Source: Rhizobium sp. P40RR-XXII (GTDB lineage Bacteria; Pseudomonadota; Alphaproteobacteria; Rhizobiales; Rhizobiaceae). From it: a DNA stretch of 64,000 nt. The position numbers were made by a program, and so were the translations under genes. The DNA lies in contig NZ_JABAII010000012.1 in assembly GCF_012641405.1 (NCBI RefSeq), positions 1 through 64,000 on the forward strand. Reading direction: 5' to 3'. Below the pieces are notes generated by a model that did not search any database, had not been told where the DNA came from, and saw nothing but the letters and a program-made list of their open reading frames with translations. Shown here piece after piece: positions 57,995 to 64,000 of this stretch; the first letter of the stretch is position 1, and each line of letters begins with the position of its first letter.

Positions 57995-59113
57995 ATGAAG
58001 CCGTTGGGCGTTGGATTGATCGGGACCGGCTATATGGGCAAATGCCATGCACTGGCATGGAATGCGGTGAAAACCGTGTTCGGCGATGTCGCGCGGCCGC
58101 GCCTGGTGCATCTGGCCGAGGCCAATGCCGATCTGGCAAGGGCGAGGGGCGATGAATTCGGCTTCGAAATGGCAACCGCGGACTGGCGAGACCTCATTGC
58201 GGACCCGGACGTCGACGTCGTCTCCGTCACGACGCCCAATCAGTTCCACCCGGAAATGGCGATCGCGGCGCTTGAAGCCGGCAAGCATGTCTGGTGCGAA
58301 AAGCCAATGGCGCCGTCCTACGGCGATGCCGAGCGCATGCTGGCCGCGGCCAAGACCTCCGGCAAGGTCGCCATCCTGGGCTACAATTATATCCAGAACC
58401 CGGTGATGCGGCACATCAGGTCGTTGATCGCGGAGGGGGCGATCGGCGCAGTCAATCACGTCCGCGTCGAAATGGACGAGGATTTCATGGCCGATCCGAA
58501 CGGCCTTTTCTACTGGAAGAGCGAGCTTGCCTCCGGCTACGGCGCTCTCGACGATTTTGCGGTGCATCCGCTTTCGCTGCTTTGGTTCCTGTTCGGCCAT
58601 GTGGAGGCCGTCATTACCGATATGATGAAGCCCTATGCCGAGCGGCCGCTGAAGGATGGCGGCAGCCGCGCCGTCGAAAATCATGATCTTGCGAATGTGC
58701 TGATTCGGCTTGGCGGCGGCATTTCCGCCGTTCTCATGGCCAATCGCTCGGCCTGGGGCCGCAAGGGGCGGATAGCCCTGCAGATCTTCGGCTCCAAGGG
58801 TTCGATCTCCTACGATCAGGAACGCATGAACGAATTCGAGATCTATCAGGCCGAGGGCAGGGATAGCGAGCAGGGCTTCCGCAAGGTGCTGGCCGCACCC
58901 GCCCACAAGCCTTATGACCGCTTCATCCCGGCACCCGGACACGGCCTCGGCTTCAATGATCTGAAGATCATCGAATGCCGCGAGCTGATCCGCGCCATAT
59001 CAGGCGAGGCTGCGTCGGTCGTGGCTTTCAAAGATGGTCTTCGCATCGAGAAATCGGTGCATGCCATGGCGCAATCCTTCCACGAGCGGTGCTGGGTGGA
59101 AATCGAGAGCTGA
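57995..59113 (+). CDS. Gfo/Idh/MocA-family oxidoreductase, probable inositol dehydrogenase
   Basis: A 372-residue NAD(P)-dependent dehydrogenase: Rossmann motif LGVGLIGTGYMGKCHALAWN, the EKP motif VWCEKPMAPSYGDAERML, and GALDDFAVHPLSLLWFLFGH in the C-terminal domain with a catalytic-type Asp/His. ATG 57995 with GAGGAGGAAGG upstream is chosen over an upstream ATG at 57884. It is divergent from iolR, the place of the S. meliloti smc01163 gene, which I recall as needed for scyllo-inositol use. That function is inferred. Confidence 0.88.
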   Translation: MKPLGVGLIGTGYMGKCHALAWNAVKTVFGDVARPRLVHLAEANADLARARGDEFGFEMATADWRDLIADPDVDVVSVTTPNQFHPEMAIAALEAGKHVWCEKPMAPSYGDAERMLAAAKTSGKVAILGYNYIQNPVMRHIRSLIAEGAIGAVNHVRVEMDEDFMADPNGLFYWKSELASGYGALDDFAVHPLSLLWFLFGHVEAVITDMMKPYAERPLKDGGSRAVENHDLANVLIRLGGGISAVLMANRSAWGRKGRIALQIFGSKGSISYDQERMNEFEIYQAEGRDSEQGFRKVLAAPAHKPYDRFIPAPGHGLGFNDLKIIECRELIRAISGEAASVVAFKDGLRIEKSVHAMAQSFHERCWVEIES

Positions 59114-59252
59114 GCATTTGGCCTAATTTTCTCCCGATCCGGGGTGCAGGGTCAGCTATGATTGACGCTTGCGGATGCAGGCGTTACCCCTGAAGTCCAT
59201 AGGCATCCCCGTGTTGCACGGAGGATCGCTATAATAACATGGAGTGCGGATC

Positions 59253-60470
59253 GTGACGGGCAGATTGGTCATAGTCGGGGCCGGGCAGGCGGGTTTCGCG
59301 CTCGCGGCCAAATTGCGAGGACTGGGTGATTCGAGGCCGATCACCATCGTTGGCGCCGAGGAAAACCTTCCCTACCAGCGGCCGCCACTGACCAAGAAGT
59401 ACCTGCTCGGCGAGATGATCTTCGATCGCCTGCTGTTCCGGCCCGAACATTGGTATGCCGACAACAATGTCGATATCCGCGTGTCGACCTGGGTCGAGCA
59501 GATCGATCGCGCTGCAAAGCAGATCATCATGCAGGACGGATCGAGACTGGATTACGAGATATTGGCACTGGCAACGGGCGCGACGCCGCGCCACCTGCCG
59601 CCATCCGTTGGCGGTGCGCTGGAGGGCGTCTATCTCGCTCGTGATAAGCGCGATGCCGACCTCCTTGCCGGCGAGATGCGCCCCGGACGCCGGGTGCTTA
59701 TCATCGGCGGCGGATATATCGGGCTCGAAGCGGCCGCGGTCGCACGCCATCGCGGCCTCGAAGTGACCCTCATCGAGATGGGCGACAGGATCCTGCAGCG
59801 TGTCGCCGCCAAGGAAACGGCCGATATTTTCCGGGCCATTCATCAGAAGCATGATGTTGTCATTCGCGAGAAGACCGGATTGAAGCAGCTTGTCGGCCGC
59901 AATGGCCATGTTGCTGCCGCGGAACTTTCCGACGGCTCGACGATCGATGTCGATTTCGTCGTCGTCGGTATCGGCGTCGCCCCGAATGACAGGCTGGCCA
60001 AGGAGGCTGGTCTCGAGGTTGGCAACGGCATCGTCGTCGATTCGTTTGCCCGCACCTCCGACCCCTATATCTTCGCCATGGGCGATTGCGTCGAGCTGCC
60101 GTGGGAGGACGGGCGAATCCGCCTCGAATCGGTGCAGAACGCGGTCGACCAGGCGGAGGCCGCCGCCGAAATCATCGCCGGCGGCGACAAAGCCTATGAT
60201 CCGAAACCTTGGTTCTGGTCGGATCAATATGACGTCAAGCTGCAGATTGCCGGTTTCAACCTGGGTTACGACGAGACGCTTCTGCGCCCCGGCACTCGCG
60301 AGGGTGCGGCTTCGATATGGTATTTCAAGCAGGGCCGCTTCATCGCCGTCGATGCGATAAACGATGCAAAGGCTTATGTGACGGGCAAAAAGCTCCTGGA
60401 AGGCGGCGCCAATCCGTCCAAGGCGATCCTTGCAGACCCGGCGGCCGATTTGAAGCAGCTATTGGCCTGA
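59253..60470 (+). CDS. FAD-dependent NAD(P)H oxidoreductase, ferredoxin/rubredoxin reductase type
   Basis: A 405-residue flavoprotein of the BphA4/ThcD ferredoxin-reductase family. FAD-binding LVIVGAGQAGFALAAKLRGLG at the N terminus, LATGATPRHLPPS, the NAD-binding VLIIGGGYIGLEAAAVARH and the FAD-contact YIFAMGDCVELP are visible, followed by a C-terminal reductase domain. GTG 59253 is chosen with GGAG eight bases upstream; GTG 59244 is also in frame. No ferredoxin, oxygenase or Rieske gene is nearby, so the partner is unknown. Confidence 0.9.
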   Translation: MTGRLVIVGAGQAGFALAAKLRGLGDSRPITIVGAEENLPYQRPPLTKKYLLGEMIFDRLLFRPEHWYADNNVDIRVSTWVEQIDRAAKQIIMQDGSRLDYEILALATGATPRHLPPSVGGALEGVYLARDKRDADLLAGEMRPGRRVLIIGGGYIGLEAAAVARHRGLEVTLIEMGDRILQRVAAKETADIFRAIHQKHDVVIREKTGLKQLVGRNGHVAAAELSDGSTIDVDFVVVGIGVAPNDRLAKEAGLEVGNGIVVDSFARTSDPYIFAMGDCVELPWEDGRIRLESVQNAVDQAEAAAEIIAGGDKAYDPKPWFWSDQYDVKLQIAGFNLGYDETLLRPGTREGAASIWYFKQGRFIAVDAINDAKAYVTGKKLLEGGANPSKAILADPAADLKQLLA

Positions 60471-60600
60471 TATGAGTTTTCAAGTCGGACGGACCGCCTT
60501 CCGGCCGACAACCGGCTGTTGCCGAATCTCGGAAAAGAACGCAGCCGAAGGCGAAAAAGCGCTTGCGTCGATAAATGAATGGCCCTATCAGGGCCGCACC

Positions 60601-60690
60601 GGAGAGGTGGCCGAGTGGTCGAAGGCGCTCCCCTGCTAAGGGAGTATACCAGAAATGGTATCGTGGGTTCGAATCCCATCTTCTCCGCCA
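60601..60690 (+). tRNA. tRNA-Ser(GCU), CCA encoded
   Basis: Acceptor stem GGAGAGG pairs with CTTCTCC, D-loop GCCGAGTGGTCGAAGGC, anticodon stem CTCCC-CTGCTAA-GGGAG with anticodon GCT, the long class II variable arm TATACC-AGAA-GGTATC, and the T-loop GTGGGTTCGAATCCCAT. The 3' CCA is encoded. It reads AGC/AGU codons. Confidence 0.98.
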
Positions 60691-61315
60691 TTTCCCAAAT
60701 ATCAAGCAGTGATCGCCGTTAGTCCCGCAAATGGGCCGCTTCCCCCCTGGAGTACGGAGCGTTCCTTGATTCGGTCGCCGATATCCGGCCTCTGGCCCGG
60801 AGCCTCTCCGGACTATTGCAGGTGCCGCGCCGCCCGGCTGCGAATCGAACGGTGAGAATCGTTTGAGCGCCTGCTTCGATTTGGGACGGCTGCAAGCAAG
60901 GCTTGTCCACCGCACTACCGGAAGTCGTCGCCTGAAATGGCGCAGATGACTTGCCTGTTGTCGTGGAGATCCCGAAATCGCCGCGGATTGGCCATTTTGC
61001 TGCCCGTTTGCATATCGCGGGCCTCTTTAATCATGTGCCGCCTAAGTACCCGTAGATTAAAGGATTTCTTAACGAAGTCTAAATCTATGTGGCGGCCGTG
61101 TTGCCAACTTGTGTCCTTTCGGCAACAGGACTTGCGGAAGGTTCACGCAAATCCCCCTTTCGGAGAAGATGTCGATTGCGTGACAGAGCACGTCTTGTAT
61201 TTTCACTCTCGGAAGCGAGGGCGATTGATCGTCCACTTCTTGAAACGCGAGAATGGGACAGGGAATACCTTCGGGTAGCTCTCATTCTCGACATAAACTT
61301 TGACTGGAGGTCAAT
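60691..61315. other. Intergenic region between the tRNA and the first porin
   Basis: About 625 bp with no ORF I can support (longer ORFs in both strands lack a ribosome-binding site or codon bias). No tRNA terminator hairpin is clear. The last 40 bases include GGAGG before the porin ATG. Confidence 0.5.
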
Positions 61316-62377
61316 ATGAACATCAAGAGCCTTCTTCTCGGCTCCGCTGCTGCACTCGTAGCAGTTTCCGGTGCTCACGCGGCTGACGCTATCGTCGCTG
61401 CTGAGCCGGAGCCGCTCGAATACGTCCGCATCTGCGACGCTTACGGTGCTGGTTACTTCTTCATCCCGGGCACGGAAACCTGCCTCAAGATCGGCGGTAA
61501 GGTTCGTACCGAAGGCAAGTGGTACGATGCCTACAATCCCGATGCACGCGATGGTACGATCTGGCACACTCGTGCTGAGTTGAACGTCAACACCGCGACC
61601 GACACCGAATACGGTCCGCTGAAGACGGAAACCATCATCCGTTGGGACTGGAACGACGGCAACGCAACGTCCACCAACCTGCTCTGGGCTTACATCAGCC
61701 TCGGTGGCTTCACGGTTGGTAAGACGGACTCGCAGTTCAACCAGTTCACCGGTTATGCCGGCGACGTCATCAACGACGACGTGGTCTATGACGGCCCGTA
61801 CGAACTGAACCAGATCACCTACAACTACGACGCTGGCAACGGCTTCACGGCTGTGATCTCGCTCGAAGACAGCAACTCCGGTTCGGGTGCTACGGGCTCC
61901 AACGGCGAAGACAGCTCCGATCACTACGCTCCTGACGTTGTCGCAGGTGTTGGCTACAAGGCCGGCGCATGGGGCTTCAAGGTCGTCGGCGGCTACGACT
62001 CGATCGTTGAAGAAGGCGCTGTCAAGGCTCGCGTTGACGCCGACTTCGGCGCATTCTCGGCCTTCTTGATGGGCGGCTGGAACACCGACGGCGACAAGCT
62101 CAACAAGTACGCTGGCGCTGGCGGCGGTGGCTCTGCCTCCGGCATCGGCTGGGGCGACTGGGCTGTCTGGGGCGGCGTTGGCGTTCCGATCAACGAAAAG
62201 CTGAAGTGGAACCTGCAGCTCGCCTACACCGACTCGAAGATCTTCGCCGCTACCACGAACGTCAAGTGGAACCCGGTCAAGAACCTGCTCATCGAGCCGG
62301 AAGTCTCCTACACCAACTGGGACTCCATCAATCAGGACCAGTGGGCTGGTATCCTGCGCTTCGAGCGTAACTTCTAA
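61316..62377 (+). CDS. ropA: RopA-type outer-membrane porin, first of a tandem pair
   Basis: A 353-residue porin: signal peptide MNIKSLLLGSAAALVAVSGA ending AHA-ADA, followed by a 16-strand-type beta barrel (porin_2/RopA family), here with the opening EPLEYVRICDAYGAGYFFIP and ending with the C-terminal Phe typical of outer-membrane proteins (RFERNF). Codon use is strongly biased (highly expressed). GGAGG precedes ATG. The second porin 446 bp downstream is nearly identical, so they are recent duplicates. Terminates at a strong hairpin. Confidence 0.97.
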   Translation: MNIKSLLLGSAAALVAVSGAHAADAIVAAEPEPLEYVRICDAYGAGYFFIPGTETCLKIGGKVRTEGKWYDAYNPDARDGTIWHTRAELNVNTATDTEYGPLKTETIIRWDWNDGNATSTNLLWAYISLGGFTVGKTDSQFNQFTGYAGDVINDDVVYDGPYELNQITYNYDAGNGFTAVISLEDSNSGSGATGSNGEDSSDHYAPDVVAGVGYKAGAWGFKVVGGYDSIVEEGAVKARVDADFGAFSAFLMGGWNTDGDKLNKYAGAGGGGSASGIGWGDWAVWGGVGVPINEKLKWNLQLAYTDSKIFAATTNVKWNPVKNLLIEPEVSYTNWDSINQDQWAGILRFERNF

Positions 62378-62420
62378 TCTGATTTGACCTCGGTCTATCC
62401 GATTTTCACTTCGGTGAAGG

Positions 62421-62448
62421 AAAAGCCCGGCCATTGGCCGGGCTTTTT
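62421..62448 (+). terminator. Terminator after the first porin
   Basis: A 12-bp stem AAAAGCCCGGCC / GGCCGGGCTTTT with a 3-base loop and five T residues, 43 bases after the stop. Confidence 0.92.
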
Positions 62449-62823
62449 CGTGTTTGCAAGTATTAGCAAACCAGAATGCTATATCCATTACCGCCATGCA
62501 GCCGTCGTTAAATACAGCTCTCTAAATTCGGCGAATTTTTTAGCTGAGCCAGAGTAGAATTCGGCTTTTGATGCGTCTGCGATATGACAGTTTTGCGACG
62601 TGATTTTTGTGCAACGCACACTTTGAAACGCCCGTCACAATTGCTGATAGTTTATCTCTGATATTGCTCTGAAAAAAACGATCTGTAGGTTCCAGATCGG
62701 AAGCAAGACTTACTGTCTTGGTTCTCCCAGATCAGGGGTCAACTTTTAAAACTAGGTGGGTAGGGCGCGTCGATTTTTCGGCGTGATTTCTCATACCTAA
62801 TTGATATTGAAACTGGAGTTACT
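62449..62823. other. Promoter/leader of the second porin with two tandem hairpins
   Basis: About 375 bp, unlike the region in front of the first porin. It contains the perfect stem-loop CGATCTG-N7-CAGATCG (62679-62699), followed by CAAGAC-TTACT-GTCTTG (62704-62720), about 105-145 bases before the ATG. No ORF is supported. Confidence 0.5.
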
Positions 62824-63891
62824 ATGAACATCAAGAGCCTTCTTCTCGGCTCCGCTGCTGCGCTGGCAGCAGTTTCCGGTGCTCATGCGGCCGACGCCAT
62901 CGTCGCTGCTGAGCCGGAGCCGCTCGAATACGTCCGCATCTGCGACGCTTACGGTGCTGGCTACTTCTTCATTCCAGGCACTGAAACCTGCCTCAAGATC
63001 GGCGGCCGCGTCCGTACGGAAGGTGGCTGGTACAACGCTTACAAGGCTGGCCAGGACGCAGGTGCACGTGGTACCTACTGGCATACCCGCGCTGAACTCT
63101 CTCTCGACACCGCCACCGACACCGAATACGGTCCATTGAAGACCAATACCGTTGCTCGTTGGGACTGGAATGACGGCAATGCGACAACGACGAAGCTGCT
63201 TTGGGCCAACATCAGCCTGGGTGGTTTCCTCGTCGGTAAGGCTGATTCGGTCTACTCGACCTTCCTCGGCTATGCCGGCGACGTCATCAACGACGACGTG
63301 ATCGAATACGGTATCAATGGTACCGACGAACTGAACCAGATCACCTACAAATATGATGCCGGCAACGGCTTCACGGCTGTGATCTCGGTGGAAGATTCCA
63401 ACTCCGGCGCTGGCGCTACTGGTGCAAACGGCGAAGACAGCTCCGACCACTACGCTCCGGACGTTGTCGCCGGTGCTGGCTACAAGGCCGGCGCCTGGCA
63501 GTTCCGCGTCGTCGGTGGCTACGACTCCATCGTTGAAGAAGGCGCCGTCAAGGCTCGCGTCGACGCCGACTTCGGCGTTCTCACCGCTTTCGTCATGGGC
63601 GGCTGGAACACCGATGGCGACAAGCTCAACAAGTATGCCGGTGCCGGCGGTGCTGGTCTCGGCTGGGGTGACTGGGCTGTCTGGGGCGGCGTTGGCGTTC
63701 CGATCAACGAAAAGCTGAAGTGGAACCTGCAGCTTTCCTACGACGACGTGAAGACTTTCGCCGCGACGACGAACGTCAAGTTCAACCCGGTCAAGGACCT
63801 GTTGATCGAGCCGGAATTGACCTACGTCAACTACGACGCCGTGAACAAGGATACCTGGGCTGGTATCCTCCGCTTCCAGCGCACTTTCTAA
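62824..63891 (+). CDS. ropA: RopA-type outer-membrane porin, second of the tandem pair
   Basis: A 355-residue porin closely matching the first copy: the same signal peptide (with one Val to Ala change) and mature start, and very long identical stretches through the barrel. Differences cluster in surface-loop regions, for example the stretch near residues 67-78 (KAGQDAGARGTYW) and around 145-160 (YGINGTDE), where it gains residues. It ends RFQRTF. Its 375-bp upstream region differs from that of copy 1, so the two are probably regulated differently. Terminator follows. Confidence 0.97.
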   Translation: MNIKSLLLGSAAALAAVSGAHAADAIVAAEPEPLEYVRICDAYGAGYFFIPGTETCLKIGGRVRTEGGWYNAYKAGQDAGARGTYWHTRAELSLDTATDTEYGPLKTNTVARWDWNDGNATTTKLLWANISLGGFLVGKADSVYSTFLGYAGDVINDDVIEYGINGTDELNQITYKYDAGNGFTAVISVEDSNSGAGATGANGEDSSDHYAPDVVAGAGYKAGAWQFRVVGGYDSIVEEGAVKARVDADFGVLTAFVMGGWNTDGDKLNKYAGAGGAGLGWGDWAVWGGVGVPINEKLKWNLQLSYDDVKTFAATTNVKFNPVKDLLIEPELTYVNYDAVNKDTWAGILRFQRTF

Positions 63892-63949
63892 TTCGGTTCG
63901 CCGAATCGAATTTGACAGATCTTCCGATCAGACCTCCGATCGGAAGAGG

Positions 63950-63982
63950 GAAGGCCCGGTCTCCCACCGGGCCTTCTTGTTT
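63950..63982 (+). terminator. Terminator after the second porin
   Basis: An 11-bp stem GAAGGCCCGGT / ACCGGGCCTTC with a 5-base loop and TTGTTT. A second hairpin, CTTCCGATC-N8-GATCGGAAG (63921-63946), immediately precedes it. The window ends at 64000 without another gene. Confidence 0.9.
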
Positions 63983-64000
63983 CGTATAGAGTCCAACGAT

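Noticed and set aside
60937..61319. ORFs before the first porin (60937-61278 and 61089-61319)
   Set aside because: No ribosome-binding site, skewed composition, no protein-like pattern; treated as intergenic.

Overview
The window reads as chromosomal DNA of a Rhizobiaceae alphaproteobacterium, most likely Rhizobium itself. The signs are a GC-rich genome with many GTG/TTG starts, the cytochrome-c-biogenesis / degP / two-component / glnE / pleC-like order remembered from Sinorhizobium and Rhizobium chromosomes, a rhizobial inositol (iol) cluster under an RpiR-type repressor, tandem RopA-type porins, and several copies of RIME-like intergenic palindromes. I see no phage, transposase, plasmid replication genes or CRISPR. 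All assignments come from reading the sequence; no database search was run.

Layout. 1-12.8 kb: end of the cytochrome c maturation operon (ccmH), a DegP periplasmic protease, an OmpR/EnvZ-type pair, glnE, a PleC-like kinase and aminopeptidase N. 13-17 kb: an orphan regulator with two helix-turn-helix-like segments, two very small genes, an uracil-DNA-glycosylase-like protein and a YegD-like Hsp70. 17-31.4 kb: an RND efflux pair, an atypical SDR, ETF-ubiquinone oxidoreductase, a GNAT, a DMT exporter with a divergent Lrp regulator, MgtE with a structured leader, a quinone-reductase-like enzyme with a divergent HxlR regulator, and an MFS exporter. 31.7-38.5 kb: a lipid kinase, a polyamine-type glutamine synthetase and aminotransferase, a frameshifted NUDIX gene, and a glycosyltransferase with a divergent flippase-like protein. 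38.5-41.3 kb: an ECF42-type sigma factor operon with three DGPF/YCII proteins. 41.3-50.9 kb: AMP nucleosidase, small secreted proteins, a HisC-like aminotransferase, a chromate resistance pair, a PilZ protein, a glyoxalase-related protein and a MATE exporter. 50.9-59.1 kb: iolB, iolE, iolD, iolC-DUF2090 and iolR, with a divergent Gfo/Idh dehydrogenase. 59.2-64 kb: a flavin reductase, tRNA-Ser(GCU) and two near-identical porins.

How the genes work together. The iol genes form a nearly complete myo/scyllo-inositol degradation module with IolR-type operators (GGAA-N6-TTCC) visible in front of iolC and in weaker form around iolR. The ECF42 operon has two back-to-back promoters of identical architecture (TGTCGA-N17-CGWC), one for the DGPF-sigma operon and one for a 76-residue membrane protein, so the small protein is a candidate new member of that system. 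Several divergent regulator/target pairs (HxlR-oxidoreductase, Lrp-exporter, chromate genes) carry a palindrome in the shared promoter. The mgtE leader can fold so that its ribosome-binding site is paired. These regulatory elements, plus two small ORF loci and a one-base frameshift in the NUDIX gene, are the least routine parts of an otherwise conserved chromosomal region.
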